From NCBI RefSeq assembly GCF_014649115.1, contig NZ_BMSK01000032.1, positions 1-64,000 of the forward strand: DNA of 64,000 nucleotides, given 5' to 3'. Below the pieces are notes generated by a model. It ran no database searches. It was not told the origin of the DNA and saw only the letters and a program-made list of their open reading frames with translations. The position numbers and the translations under genes are program-made. Numbering within the stretch: the stretch's first letter is position 1; each line of letters opens with the position of its first letter. The stretch comes from Streptomyces eurythermus (lineage in GTDB: Bacteria; Actinomycetota; Actinomycetes; Streptomycetales; Streptomycetaceae). This document shows positions 1 to 9,849 of this stretch, one piece after another.

Positions 1-255
1 CCCGCCGCGCTCGGCCCCGGCTTCGCGTCCCCTCCCTGCCCCCGGCCCGCCGCACGCGGGCGCGGGGCCACGGCGCCTCCCCATCCCCCGTCCGCCGTGC
101 TTGGCCTCGGGTTCGCGTCCCCTCCCTGCCCCCGGCCCGCCGTACGCAGGTGCGGGGCCATGGCGCCTCTCCATGCCCGGCCCGCTGTGCGCGGGCTCGG
201 GTTCGCCTCGCTCCCCCGTCCCCGGCCCGCCGTGCGCGGGTGCGGGTTCGCGGTG
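1..255. repeat. Imperfect 90-bp tandem repeat, about 2.8 copies, running off the window edge
   Basis: Copies begin near 1, 91 and 181 and align without gaps. Each carries a GTTCGCGTCC-like block followed by a CCCGGCCCGCCG block. The array abuts the 3' end of the leftward DUF72 gene. I see no credible gene in it: rightward open frames here exist only because the DNA is almost free of AT-rich stops. The left boundary lies outside the window. Confidence 0.75.
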
Positions 256-261
256 CTTCCT

Positions 262-1140
262 CTACGGGCCCGTCGGTGTTTCCTCCGGTGCTGTCCTCTG
301 GTGCGGGATTCCGCTCCTGGTCAGTAGGTCTCGCATCGATTCGGCCGCCCTCGGGGCCGCGTCGCCGCAGCAGTTGTTGAAGAGGAGGTGGATCTCGGTG
401 GCGGTCGTCGCCGCGGTGTGGATGTGGGGGAGCCACTCCTCGAGTTCCCGCTCGGTGTAGGTGTGGCGGAAGCGGTCTTCCTTGGTGCCGGTGCGCCAGT
501 GGGGGCTGCGGCCGTGGAAGCGGACGATGGTGAGGTCGGTGGTGAGGGGAACGGGGTGCCGGGGCTCGGGGGTGTCCGTGGCCACCGCCGTGGCGTTCAG
601 GTCTTTGAGGAAGGCGGTCGTACGGGGGGCGTTCGCCGGGTGCCACCAGGCGGGGTCGCGGAACTCCACGGCGAACGGCCAGCCTTGGGCGCGTTCGCGG
701 GCGGTGCGGATGAAGGTCTCGGCCTCGGGGCCGGGGTGCAGGGAGGCCGGGTACTGGAAGAGGAGGGTGCCGAGGCGGCCGGAGTCGAGGAGGGGGGTCA
801 GGGCTTCGGCGTAGCGGGTCCAGACTTCCGTGCGCAGGGTCTCGTTGCGGGGGTGGGTGCGCAGGTCCGGGGGGAGCGCCGCGGGGCGGGTGGGGTGGCC
901 GGTGAGGAGGGAGAACGCCTTGACGTCGAAGCGGAAGCCGGGGGGTGTGCGCTCCGCCCACTGGGTGGTGGTGCGGGGGGACGGCAGGGCGTAGTACGGG
1001 GAGTCCGCCTCCACCAGGGGGAAGCGGGTGGCGTAGTGGCGCAGGCGTTTCTCCGGGGTGCCGGTGCCCGGTGGGTACCAGTCGCTCCTGAGAAGGTTCG
1101 GGTCGGTCCAGCCGCAGGTGCCGATGAGGATGTCCGCCAT
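262..1140 (-). CDS. DUF72 family protein
   Basis: This 292-residue protein opens with the DUF72 signature IGTCGW (residues 6-11) followed by a tryptophan/proline stretch around W22-P24, then FDVKAFSLLTGHPTR near residue 70, which is the family's TIM-barrel core. DUF72 proteins are cytoplasmic, and no member function is firmly established. Length is close to the family norm. The ATG at 1140 starts exactly at the conserved N-terminus, although the upstream sequence (CCCGCCCCC) has no good ribosome-binding site. The gene is transcribed alone, divergently from the secreted phosphoesterase. Family assignment is confident; a biochemical role cannot be given. Confidence 0.9.
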   Translation of the reverse strand: MADILIGTCGWTDPNLLRSDWYPPGTGTPEKRLRHYATRFPLVEADSPYYALPSPRTTTQWAERTPPGFRFDVKAFSLLTGHPTRPAALPPDLRTHPRNETLRTEVWTRYAEALTPLLDSGRLGTLLFQYPASLHPGPEAETFIRTARERAQGWPFAVEFRDPAWWHPANAPRTTAFLKDLNATAVATDTPEPRHPVPLTTDLTIVRFHGRSPHWRTGTKEDRFRHTYTERELEEWLPHIHTAATTATEIHLLFNNCCGDAAPRAAESMRDLLTRSGIPHQRTAPEETPTGP

Positions 1141-1268
1141 GGGGGCGGGGGTACCCGGCGTTCATCCGGTCTTCACCCGTGGGGTTGGCGCGCGTGGGGC
1201 GCGGGAATGTTGGCGTGTGCATGCTCTGTCCGCACCGCCAGCCGTCCATCCATTTTCCGGAGGTTGAT

Positions 1269-2156
1269 GTGTCCGGCAGTTCCGTGTACCGCCGTGCCCG
1301 GGCCCTCGTGGCCGGTACGGCGGCCCTCGCCGCGGCCGCGGTCGGGCTGTGGACCGGGCTCGGCCAGGGGTCCGCGCACGCCGCGGGCTCCGTGCCCCGC
1401 CCGGACCACGTCGTGGTCGTGGTCTTCGAGAACCACGCGTACAGCCAGGTCATCGGGTCGTCCAGCGCGCCGTACATCAACTCGCTGAAGGCGGGAGGTG
1501 CCAACCTCACCCAGTCGTACGCCGAGACCCATCCGAGCCAGCCCAACTACTTCGCGATGTTCTCCGGCTCCACGCAGGGCATCACCGACGACAGCTGTTA
1601 CACCCCGGGCTTCTCCTCGGCGCCCAACCTGGCGTCCGAGATGATCGCCGCCGGGCGCAGCTGGGCCAGCTACAACGAGACCCTGCCGAGCCAGGGGTCC
1701 ACGACGTGCAGCAGCGGTGACTACGCGCGCAAGCACAACCCGTGGTTCGGGTTCAGCAATGTGCCGACGTCCAGCGCCAAGACGTTCGCGCAGTTCCCGA
1801 CCGACTACTCGACCCTGCCCCAGCTGTCGTTCGTGGTGCCGAACCTGTGCAGCGACATGCACGACTGCTCGGTGTCCACCGGTGACACCTGGCTGAAGAA
1901 CAAGCTGGGCGCCTACGCCACCTGGGCCAAGACCCACAACAGCCTGCTCGTCGTCACCTTCGACGAGGACAACCGGCTGAGCGGGAACCGGATTCCGACG
2001 GTGTTCTACGGGCAGCCCGTCGCCGCCGGGTCCTCTTCGAGCACCACTTACAACCACTACGACCTGCTCCGCACCCTGGAGGACACCCAGGGCCTGACCA
2101 CGCACGCGGGCAACGCGGCCTCCGCCCAGGACATCACCGGGATCTGGGCGTCCTGA
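1269..2156 (+). CDS. Secreted phosphoesterase (acid phosphatase/phospholipase C-like family)
   Basis: The GTG at 1269 is chosen because GGAGG lies at 1259-1263, five bases upstream. The product has 295 residues. It begins with a basic stretch (RRAR), a long Ala/Leu-rich hydrophobic segment and a likely cleavage site near AHAAG, so it is exported. The mature part starts with VVVVFENHAYSQVIG, the metal-binding opening of the phosphoesterase family, and has FDEDN near residue 225 as the probable second metal-binding segment. Members release phosphate from phospho-monoesters or phospholipid headgroups outside the cell. The stop is one base before the next start, so it is probably co-transcribed with the MFS gene. 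Confidence 0.82.
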   Translation: MSGSSVYRRARALVAGTAALAAAAVGLWTGLGQGSAHAAGSVPRPDHVVVVVFENHAYSQVIGSSSAPYINSLKAGGANLTQSYAETHPSQPNYFAMFSGSTQGITDDSCYTPGFSSAPNLASEMIAAGRSWASYNETLPSQGSTTCSSGDYARKHNPWFGFSNVPTSSAKTFAQFPTDYSTLPQLSFVVPNLCSDMHDCSVSTGDTWLKNKLGAYATWAKTHNSLLVVTFDEDNRLSGNRIPTVFYGQPVAAGSSSSTTYNHYDLLRTLEDTQGLTTHAGNAASAQDITGIWAS

Positions 2157-2157
2157 C

Positions 2158-3411
2158 GTGTACGTAGCGGACAGTCGTGCCAGTACGTCCGCTCATGACG
2201 CCGTCCGGCCCCCGGCCGGGCGGCGCCGTGCGGCGGTCGCGCCGACCGTGCTCGCGCTGGGGACGGTGAGCCTGGTCACCGACATCTCCTCGGAGATGGT
2301 GACGGCGGTGCTGCCGTTGTACCTGGTGAGCGGTCTGGGTCTGTCGCCGTTGGGGTTCGGGCTCCTGGACGGCGTCTACAACGGGTTCTCCGCGCTCGTC
2401 CGGCTGGTCGGCGGGCACTTCGCCGACCGGGGCGGCGGGCGGCACAAGTGGATCGCCGGGCTGGGCTACGGCATCTCGGCCGTGTGCAAGCCGCTGCTGC
2501 TGGTGGCGCACTCGCTGACGCCGATCGGGGTCGTGCTCGCCGCCGACCGGACCGGCAAGGGGCTGCGGACGGCGCCCAGGGACGCGCTGATCTCGCTGTC
2601 CAGTACGCCCGGGACGCGTGGCCGGGCCTTCGGCGTGCACCGGGCGATGGACACCGCCGGGGCGCTGCTCGGGCCGCTGGTGGCGTTCTGGATCCTGCGC
2701 GCCACCGTGGACGGCTACGACGCGGTGTTCACCGTCAGCTTCTGTGTCGCCGCGGCCGGCGTGCTGGTGCTGGTGCTGTTCGTGCCGGGCGGGCAAAGCG
2801 CGCCGGCGGCGGGGCCCCGGCCGACGCTGCGGGCCGCGTTCGCCCTGCTGCGCCGCCGCGATCTGCGCCGGATCACCGTGTGCGCGCTGCTGCTGGGCCT
2901 GGCCACGGTCAGCGACTCCTTCGTGTACCTGCTGCTCCAGCGGCGGCTCGGGGTGCCCGACCGCTGGTTCGCGCTGCTGCCGCTCGGCACGGCCGCCGCG
3001 TTCCTGCTGCTGGCGGTGCCGCTCGGCCGGCTCGCGGACCGGGCGGGCCGCTGGACGGTCTTCCTCGCCGGTCACGGCGCCCTGCTCGCCGGGTACGGGC
3101 TGCTGCTCGGCTCCTGGCACGGCACGGCGCTGCCCTGGCTGGTGCTCGCCCTGCACGGCTGCTTCTACGCGGCCACCGACGGGGTGCTGATGGCCGCCGC
3201 CTCCGACATCGTGCCGGAGGGCCTGCGCTCCTCCGGGCTGGCCGTCGTACAGACCGGGCAGGCGCTGACCCGGTTCGCCTGCTCGCTGCTGTTCGGCGCG
3301 GCCTGGACGGTGTGGGGCGACCGCGCGGCGCTGGCCGGGGCGGCGGTGGCGCTCGTGGGGTGCGTGGCGTTCGCGCTGACGCTGCGTCCGAAGGGGGTGG
3401 TGGGCGCGTGA
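2158..3411 (+). CDS. MFS transporter
   Basis: The 417-residue membrane protein has about twelve hydrophobic segments. It carries MFS features: a DISSEM segment in the first loop region, an arginine-rich loop (FADRGGGRHKW) after helix 2, and DRTGKGLRTAPRDAL, a loop motif common in one actinobacterial MFS subgroup. It lies in the cytoplasmic membrane and probably exports a small molecule; the substrate is unknown. The GTG start at 2158 follows the previous stop by one base. Its own TGA overlaps the GTG of the next gene (GTGA), so the three genes 1269-4427 look like one operon. Confidence 0.85.
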   Translation: MYVADSRASTSAHDAVRPPAGRRRAAVAPTVLALGTVSLVTDISSEMVTAVLPLYLVSGLGLSPLGFGLLDGVYNGFSALVRLVGGHFADRGGGRHKWIAGLGYGISAVCKPLLLVAHSLTPIGVVLAADRTGKGLRTAPRDALISLSSTPGTRGRAFGVHRAMDTAGALLGPLVAFWILRATVDGYDAVFTVSFCVAAAGVLVLVLFVPGGQSAPAAGPRPTLRAAFALLRRRDLRRITVCALLLGLATVSDSFVYLLLQRRLGVPDRWFALLPLGTAAAFLLLAVPLGRLADRAGRWTVFLAGHGALLAGYGLLLGSWHGTALPWLVLALHGCFYAATDGVLMAAASDIVPEGLRSSGLAVVQTGQALTRFACSLLFGAAWTVWGDRAALAGAAVALVGCVAFALTLRPKGVVGA

Positions 3412-4427
3412 GCGTACGCAATCGGGTGCTGGTCCTCGTCTCGGCCCTCGCCGTGCTCGCGGCGGTCGGGCTGGCCGCCGTCCTGCACGCCTCCGCGCGG
3501 GCGGAGCGCCGTGACCACCCGCAGGCGGGCGGGCCGCGCGTCACGTCCGGCCCGGTGTCGCTGCGCGAGACCGGGCGGCTGGTGTTCCGGAACCTCGCGT
3601 GGGGGCCGCACCGGGACGAGCTGACGAGCGTCCCGGCGGACGACCCGGACGGGCCGCGCACCGCCGCCGGGCTGAAGTGCCTCAGGTTCTACGCCGCCGC
3701 GGGCACCGGAGTGTGTCTGCAGGCCGTGCACGGGCCGGTGTCGGACACCTACCGCGCGCTGGTCCTGGACGCCTCCCTGCGCATCCGGGACCGCTACGAC
3801 GTGCCGGGCATCCCCTCCCGCGCCCGGGTCTCCCCCACCGGGCACTTCGCCGCCTGGACGGCGTTCGTGGGCGGCGACTCGTACGCGGGGACGGACTTCT
3901 CCACACGGACGGCGGTCGTGGACACCCGCAGCGGGAAGCTGATCCCGTCGCTGGAGGCGTTCCGGATCGTCAAGGACGGGCATCCCTACCGGGCGGCGGA
4001 CGTCAACTTCTGGGGCGTGACGTTCGCGGACGACGACCGTACGTTCTACGCCACGCTGGCCACGAAGGGCCGCACGTACCTGGTCCGGGGCGACCTGCGC
4101 GCGCGTACGGTCACCACCCTGCACGCCAACGTGGAGTGCCCGTCGCTGTCCCCGGACGGTACCCGGGTCGCGTACAAGAAGCGGGTCGCGGGGCTGCCGA
4201 AGGACGCGCCCTGGCGGCTGTACGTCCTCGACCTGCGGACGATGCGGGAGACCGCGCTCGCCGAGCCGCGCAGCGTGGACGACCAGGCGGTGTGGCGGGA
4301 CGCGCGCACGCTCGTGTACACGCTCCCCGGGGACTACGGCGCCGACCTGTACCAGGTCCCGGCGGACGGGTCGGGCCGGGCGCGGGAGATCAGCCCGGCC
4401 GCGGTGTCGCCGGCGTACCTCGGTTAG
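3408..4427 (+). CDS. TolB-like beta-propeller protein with N-terminal membrane anchor
   Basis: Starting at the GTG that overlaps the MFS stop, this 339-residue protein has an N-terminal hydrophobic segment (VLVLVSALAVLAAVGLAAVL), which acts as a signal anchor, then a soluble domain. Repeated segments such as RARVSPTGHFAAWTAF, CPSLSPDGTRVAYKK and DDQAVWRDARTLVYTLP follow the PD40/TolB propeller blade pattern (S-P-D-G-x-x-V/I-A-Y). Such domains are scaffolds or ligand-binding modules outside the membrane. The tight coupling to the transporter suggests an accessory role in the same transport process. That is inference. Confidence 0.75.
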   Translation: MSVRNRVLVLVSALAVLAAVGLAAVLHASARAERRDHPQAGGPRVTSGPVSLRETGRLVFRNLAWGPHRDELTSVPADDPDGPRTAAGLKCLRFYAAAGTGVCLQAVHGPVSDTYRALVLDASLRIRDRYDVPGIPSRARVSPTGHFAAWTAFVGGDSYAGTDFSTRTAVVDTRSGKLIPSLEAFRIVKDGHPYRAADVNFWGVTFADDDRTFYATLATKGRTYLVRGDLRARTVTTLHANVECPSLSPDGTRVAYKKRVAGLPKDAPWRLYVLDLRTMRETALAEPRSVDDQAVWRDARTLVYTLPGDYGADLYQVPADGSGRAREISPAAVSPAYLG

Positions 4428-4568
4428 CCGCCCGCTTGCGGCAACGCGGTGGTGGGGCCAGCGCTGTCCGGGTGACCTGCCGTCCCGCCGCCCGGCCGCC
4501 CGGCGGACCGCGCCGGACACTTTCCGCGGCGGCGGCCGGGCGGCCGCCGGGAGAGGGCAGGGCACCAG

Positions 4569-6926
4569 ATGAGCGAGAGCAGGATCCTGGTGGCGGTGCC
4601 GGAGCACCCGCGTGCGGAGGGTGCCGGCGCCGAGCAGTTGCGCAAGATCCGGGAGGCGGTGGAGGCGGACGGCTTCGGGGTGCGCTGGGCGGTCACCGCC
4701 GAGGACGCCGACGCGGTGCTGCGCACCGAGGCGGGCCTGGCGGCGGCCCTCGTGGCATGGGACCTGCCCGGGGGCGCGCGGGCCGGCGACGGTCCCGGGG
4801 CGGCGCTCGCCGGGCCGGCCGGCACCCTCGAGGAGAGCCCGGGCGGGGCCGCCGTACTGCGCCGGATCGGGCGGCGCTACCGGGATCTGCCGGTGTTCCT
4901 GGTCATGGCCGAGGAGGGCGTGCGGGAACTGCCGCTGTGGGTGTCGGAGACGGTCGTCGGGTACGTCTGGCCGCTGGAGGACACCCCCGGCTTCATCGCG
5001 GGCCGCATCACCAGCGCCGCCCGCCACTACCGGGAGGACGTGCTGCCGCCGTTCTTCCGGGCGCTGCGGCACTTCCACGACGCGCACGAGTACTCCTGGC
5101 ACACCCCGGCCCACTCCGGCGGCGTCGCCTTCCTGAAGTCGCCCGCCGGGCGCGCCTTCCACGACTACTTCGGCGAGCGGCTGCTGCGCTCCGACCTGTC
5201 GATCTCGGTGGAGGAGCTGGGCTCGCTGTTCGAGCACACCGGGCCCATCGGCGAGGCCGAGCGCAACGCGGCCCGGGTCTTCGGCTCCGACCTGACCTAC
5301 TTCGTGCTGCACGGCGACTCCACCTGCAACCGCCTGGTGGGCCACTTCAGCGTCACCCGGGACGAGCTGGCGCTGGTGGACCGCAACTGCCACAAGTCGG
5401 TGCTGCACGGCCTGGTGGTCTCCGGCGCCCGGCCGGTCTACCTCATCCCGACCCGCAACGGCTACGGACTGGCCGGCCCGCTGCCCCCGGCCGAGCTGGC
5501 GGCGGAGTCGATCGCGGCCCGGATCGCCGCGCACCCCCTCGCCGAGGGCGCCGCCTCCCGCGACCCCCAGTACGCGGTGTTCACCAACTCCACGTACGAC
5601 GGCCTGAGTTACGACGCCGTACCGGCCGCGAAGGCGCTCGCGGCCAGCACTCCCCGGGTGCACTTCGACGAGGCGTGGTTCGCCTACGCCCGCTTCCACC
5701 CGCTGTACGCGGGCCGGTACGGCATGTCCGTGGACGAGGCGGCCTTCCCCGGTCCTCAGCGGCCGACGGTGTTCGCCACCCAGTCCACGCACAAGCTGCT
5801 GGCCGCGCTGTCGCAGTCGGCGATGGTGCACGTACGGCCGGCGCCCCGGGCCCCGGTGGAGCACGACCGGTTCAACGAGGCCCTGATGATGCACGGCACC
5901 ACCTCCCCGCTGTACCCGATGATCGCCTCGCTGGACGTGGCGACGGCGATGATGGACGGGCCGCAGGGCGAGTGGCTGGTGGACGAGGCGGTCACCGAGG
6001 CCGTCCGGTTCCGGCAGGAGATGGTGCGGCTGGGGCGGCGGGTGGCGAGCGCCGGGGACCGGCCGCCGTGGTTCTTCGGCGTCTGGCAGCCGGAGGAGGT
6101 CACCGACCCGGCGACGGGCAAGCGGCTGGCCTTCGACGAGGCCCCGCCGGAGCTGCTGGGCCGGGAGCAGTCCTGCTGGCTGCTGGAGCCGGGCGCGGCC
6201 TGGCACGGCTTCCCCGGGCTGACCGAGGGCCACTGCATGCTGGACCCGGTCAAGGTCACGCTCACCTGCCCGGGGATCACGGCGACCGGCGAGATGGCCG
6301 AGGAGGGCATCCCGGCGCGGGTGCTGACGGCGTACCTGGCGACCCGGAGCATCGTGGTCGAGAAGACCGACAGCTACACCACGCTGATCCTGTTCTCGAT
6401 GGGCATCACGAAGGGCAAGTGGGGCACGCTGCTGGACGCCCTGATGGACTTCAAGGCCCTCTACGACAGCGACGCCCCGCTGGACCGCGTCCTGCCCGAG
6501 GCGGTCGCCGCGCACCCCCGCCGGTACGCGGGCATGACCCTGCGGCAGCTGTGCCAGGAGATGCACGACCAGCTGCGCTCGGCCCGTCTGGTGGAGCTGC
6601 TGGACACCGCGTTCCAGGAACTCCCGGAGCCGGTCCACCCGCCGCAGTACTGCTACCAGCGGCTGGTGCGCGGCGGCACGGAACGCGTCCGCATCGCCGA
6701 CGCGGCGCACCGGGTGGCGGCGGCGATGGTCACGGTGACCCCGCCCGGCATCCCGGTCCTCATGCCCGGCGAGTCCACCGGCACCCCCGACGGCCCCCTC
6801 CTGCGCTACCTCACCGCACTGGAGACCTTCGACCGCCGCTTCCCCGGCTTCCGCAGCGAGACCCACGGCGTGACGATCGACGAGGACACCGGGGACTACG
6901 AGATCGAGTGCCTCAGGCAAGACTGA
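4569..6926 (+). CDS. Orn/Lys/Arg decarboxylase (fold-type I PLP enzyme)
   Basis: The 785-residue protein matches the length and order of inducible basic amino acid decarboxylases: an N-terminal flavodoxin-like wing domain (about 1-140), a large PLP-binding domain, and a C-terminal domain. The Schiff-base lysine is in ATQSTHKLLAALSQ (K409), preceded by VHFDEAWFAY, which carries the aspartate that pairs with the pyridine nitrogen. DSTCNR and NCHKSVLHGL are further active-site segments. It removes CO2 from arginine, lysine or ornithine to give a polyamine or precursor in the cytoplasm; the substrate cannot be told from motifs. GAGAGGGCAGG precedes the ATG. It is monocistronic; 141 bp separate it from the operon before. 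Confidence 0.92.
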   Translation: MSESRILVAVPEHPRAEGAGAEQLRKIREAVEADGFGVRWAVTAEDADAVLRTEAGLAAALVAWDLPGGARAGDGPGAALAGPAGTLEESPGGAAVLRRIGRRYRDLPVFLVMAEEGVRELPLWVSETVVGYVWPLEDTPGFIAGRITSAARHYREDVLPPFFRALRHFHDAHEYSWHTPAHSGGVAFLKSPAGRAFHDYFGERLLRSDLSISVEELGSLFEHTGPIGEAERNAARVFGSDLTYFVLHGDSTCNRLVGHFSVTRDELALVDRNCHKSVLHGLVVSGARPVYLIPTRNGYGLAGPLPPAELAAESIAARIAAHPLAEGAASRDPQYAVFTNSTYDGLSYDAVPAAKALAASTPRVHFDEAWFAYARFHPLYAGRYGMSVDEAAFPGPQRPTVFATQSTHKLLAALSQSAMVHVRPAPRAPVEHDRFNEALMMHGTTSPLYPMIASLDVATAMMDGPQGEWLVDEAVTEAVRFRQEMVRLGRRVASAGDRPPWFFGVWQPEEVTDPATGKRLAFDEAPPELLGREQSCWLLEPGAAWHGFPGLTEGHCMLDPVKVTLTCPGITATGEMAEEGIPARVLTAYLATRSIVVEKTDSYTTLILFSMGITKGKWGTLLDALMDFKALYDSDAPLDRVLPEAVAAHPRRYAGMTLRQLCQEMHDQLRSARLVELLDTAFQELPEPVHPPQYCYQRLVRGGTERVRIADAAHRVAAAMVTVTPPGIPVLMPGESTGTPDGPLLRYLTALETFDRRFPGFRSETHGVTIDEDTGDYEIECLRQD

Positions 6927-6994
6927 CGTCGTGCCCCCTGCCGGGTGCCGTCACGGCTCCTCGCGGACCACTCCGACCCGGCACGGGGGGCGGC

Positions 6995-9757
6995 TCACGG
7001 GGTCCGCTGGCCGGGGACGGGCCGGGATCGGCGGCCGGCCCCGCGCGGCGCGTGCACCCGGCCCCGCACGGGCAGACCCCAGGCCCGGCGGATCGACCGC
7101 AGCAGCGACCTGGCCGTGTACGGCGACACGGCCAGCTCCTGCCTGGCTTCGGCAAGCAGCTGCGGATCCCCTTCGGGAGACGCGTACGCCCTCTCGCTGC
7201 GTCTGGTGAAGCCCTCCGTTCCGAAGATGTCCAGCAGGGTGAGCGAGAAATAGGCGTAGGAAGACGCTTCGACCAGCAGCCTCGAGGTCTCGGCCTCGAG
7301 GTGCGGAAAGTCGCCGGAGAAGTCGAACTGGCGCCGGCCCTCCGCGAAATCGGTGAGATCCCGGCGCAGGGCGCGCATGTCGCCGGCGCCCGACTTCAGG
7401 CGCGCCATGAGCCTCCGGAAGGACTCCAGCACCGGACTCGCCGCCTCGGTCCATTCCTGCCGGCTGAGCAGGACACGGAAGCCCGACAGGGTCTCGTACA
7501 GCTCGTCGAGGACCAGCATCCGGGAGATGTCCGACAACTCGACCGTACCGGCCTTCGTCTCCGTCTCCATGACGCGGCGGCCGTAGCGCACCAGGTCTCT
7601 CGGGATGCCCCCGGACAGGGCGTGCACCAGGGCCACGTACGGGGCCGATATGCCGGGGGCCCGCTTCTGCAGAATCATCCCGGACTGCGCGAGGGTGCCC
7701 GGCTGCACGTGGACGACGTCGTCCAGGGAGCTGTCGGTGGCGTCCCGGTAGGGCAGACCTCTGCGGACGAAAGCGGCCCCGACGTCCTCGGCCACCGAGA
7801 CCAGGTAGTGGACATGGGGGACGCCGAAGACGGCCTTCACCTCGCCGAGGAAGGCGAGCGCCTTCGCGTCGCTGCCCAGCCGGTCCAGCTCGTCGATGGC
7901 GATGACGGTCCGCTTGCCTTGCAGGGACCTGGTCCGGGCGATGTCCGCCAGCAGTTCCCGGAAGTCCGCGACGAGTGCGGGAAGGTTCGGCGGGACGGTC
8001 GTGACGGCGGTCGCGTGCGAGCTGCCCACGGAAACGATCGGGGAGGCGCCGAGCGTGAGGGTGGAGGTGGTGCTCTGGACGGTCCGCAGTCGGTACAGCT
8101 GGTTGCGGCACCGCCTCACCAGGTCGGACTCGCCCGGCTCGGGACTCCACTTGCCGATCTTGATGAGCGCGATACCGGTCAGCACGGACAGGACGCGTAC
8201 CGGATTGTCGTCGTCGGTGACCAGGTCGCGCAGGGCCTCGTGACGGACATAGACGCAGGCGATGCCCGCCACGCTCAGCAGACGCCAGGCCGCGCGAATC
8301 CGCCGACGGGGAATGTCCCACCGGCCGATGGACATGTGCCCGACATTGCCATGGGAGTCGGAGAACAGGTACGGCAGCGCGCAGATCATGAGGGACACGG
8401 ACGCGAAGTCGTCCGCCAGGAACCGGTCCCAGTCGTGTTTCAGCTCCGGGTCGCGGAACAGGGAGACGACCGGCACGGCGACCAGTGTCAGGCCGAGAGC
8501 GGCGGTGCCCCATACCCAGAAGTCTTTGAGTGTCCGCAGAACGACCCGGTTCTTCCTCGATCTCCAGACCATGACTCCCAGCAGGGCGAGTGCCAGCCCC
8601 GCTCCGATGTTCTCGCCGCGCCAGACATCGGCCACGAGGCTCGTCACCTCGTCCAGGAAGTGACGCGTCCCCTGGGTGAGGAGCCGTCCGTGCCGCTGTT
8701 CCAGGGAGCGCAGCGCGGCGAAGGTGCCGAGGCCGATCAGGAGGGCCGCCGGAAGGGCGTAGGACAGCCATCCGGTGGTGCGCCTCACCCAGGGCATCGC
8801 CCGCCGCACGGCTCGCCCCGTCGTGGTGATCCGCGTGAAATCGGGGACCTGGTATCCCTCACTTTTGATATAGCGCTCGCACACGGCGGAGAACAGGGAG
8901 ACGAGGAAGTCCTGCGGGGCGAAGGTCGCCGGCGCGGAGGTGATCACCGAGAAGTCGTTCCCGGCGACACAGTGTTCGAGGAGGGTCGTCTTTCCGGAAC
9001 CCCTGGGGCCGCAGATGGCGATGGTCCCGCCGTCCATGTACCCCATTTTGCGAGTCAGCTGCTCCGCCTCCGCGCTGGGCACGAAGTAGGCGTGACCCGC
9101 AGTGGTCCTGAATCCCTCATAGTTGTCCGGGAACAGCAATTCGTCCGGGTCGTCACCGAGAAGGGCGTCCAGCACCCGTTTCATCAGCGGTTTCACTCCG
9201 TAAACCCGGAGGTCTTCCGCCCAGATGTTCCCCGCCCGGCCGGCCCGCAGCGAACGGAAAGCCTGCACGGGGGCCAGGCAGATGACGGCCGACGTCAGGC
9301 CCAGGGTGCGCCGGTCGTCAGGCCGCAGCAGTGCGGCCAGGGTCGCGACCGCGGCCAGGGTGGCGGCCACGTAGACGATGAAGCCCGGCCTGTCCTGTAA
9401 CCACAGCGACAGGGTGAGGAGGCAGAGGGCCGGGGGGCTGCCGGTCCGCCAGCTCCAGGTCATCGCCTGGAGGCGATCCGCTTGGTCGGTGTCGGTCTTC
9501 CGGGAAGCGGACAGCTGCGCGCGGAAGGTGTCCAGAGCCGGCCGGACGGGCGCCAGGGCGCGCATGACGTTGAGCTCGGCGGCCATGGCGGAGCGAATGG
9601 CCTCGGCAGTGGCGCCCGGGCGTGCGCCGAGGCGCCTGGTGATGTCCGGCTCCTCGAGACAGAGTTCCACGGCCTTGCCATAGATCTCCGCTTCCGCGCG
9701 GTCTTCCCACACCACGCCGAGCAGCCGCTCATGAAGCGAGCGGTACCGGTCGTCCAT
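6995..9757 (-). CDS. Large membrane-inserted P-loop NTPase (KAP-like)
   Basis: The ATG at 9757 is preferred over an upstream one at 9787 because GGAGGGGG lies four bases before it. The 920-residue product has an N-terminal helical part, hydrophobic segments near 108-165, a Walker A motif GPRGSGKTT (250-258), and a Walker B motif TVIAIDELDRL (617-627). Between the two motifs are several hydrophobic segments (about 328-350, 386-398, 415-434, 455-465, 491-505 and 521-533). Membrane helices inserted inside the P-loop domain are the hallmark of KAP NTPases. Some members act in phage exclusion, but most are uncharacterised. It stands alone between a decarboxylase and glnA2. The KAP assignment rests on architecture, not a search. 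Confidence 0.72.
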   Translation of the reverse strand: MDDRYRSLHERLLGVVWEDRAEAEIYGKAVELCLEEPDITRRLGARPGATAEAIRSAMAAELNVMRALAPVRPALDTFRAQLSASRKTDTDQADRLQAMTWSWRTGSPPALCLLTLSLWLQDRPGFIVYVAATLAAVATLAALLRPDDRRTLGLTSAVICLAPVQAFRSLRAGRAGNIWAEDLRVYGVKPLMKRVLDALLGDDPDELLFPDNYEGFRTTAGHAYFVPSAEAEQLTRKMGYMDGGTIAICGPRGSGKTTLLEHCVAGNDFSVITSAPATFAPQDFLVSLFSAVCERYIKSEGYQVPDFTRITTTGRAVRRAMPWVRRTTGWLSYALPAALLIGLGTFAALRSLEQRHGRLLTQGTRHFLDEVTSLVADVWRGENIGAGLALALLGVMVWRSRKNRVVLRTLKDFWVWGTAALGLTLVAVPVVSLFRDPELKHDWDRFLADDFASVSLMICALPYLFSDSHGNVGHMSIGRWDIPRRRIRAAWRLLSVAGIACVYVRHEALRDLVTDDDNPVRVLSVLTGIALIKIGKWSPEPGESDLVRRCRNQLYRLRTVQSTTSTLTLGASPIVSVGSSHATAVTTVPPNLPALVADFRELLADIARTRSLQGKRTVIAIDELDRLGSDAKALAFLGEVKAVFGVPHVHYLVSVAEDVGAAFVRRGLPYRDATDSSLDDVVHVQPGTLAQSGMILQKRAPGISAPYVALVHALSGGIPRDLVRYGRRVMETETKAGTVELSDISRMLVLDELYETLSGFRVLLSRQEWTEAASPVLESFRRLMARLKSGAGDMRALRRDLTDFAEGRRQFDFSGDFPHLEAETSRLLVEASSYAYFSLTLLDIFGTEGFTRRSERAYASPEGDPQLLAEARQELAVSPYTARSLLRSIRRAWGLPVRGRVHAPRGAGRRSRPVPGQRTP

Positions 9758-9849
9758 AGATCCCCCTCCGCGATGGGCGTGGATCATAATGACGCCCGCC
9801 CGGGGAAGACATCTTTCGATGCGCGTACGGTTTCGCGTACGACCGGGAC

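Noticed and set aside
97..327. Rightward open frames in the 90-bp array
   Set aside because: They are produced by the tandem repeat and overlap the end of the DUF72 gene; no gene features.
3165..6920. 1251-codon leftward open frame antisense to the propeller and decarboxylase genes
   Set aside because: Shadow frame; its peptide is Arg/Gly/Val-rich and featureless.
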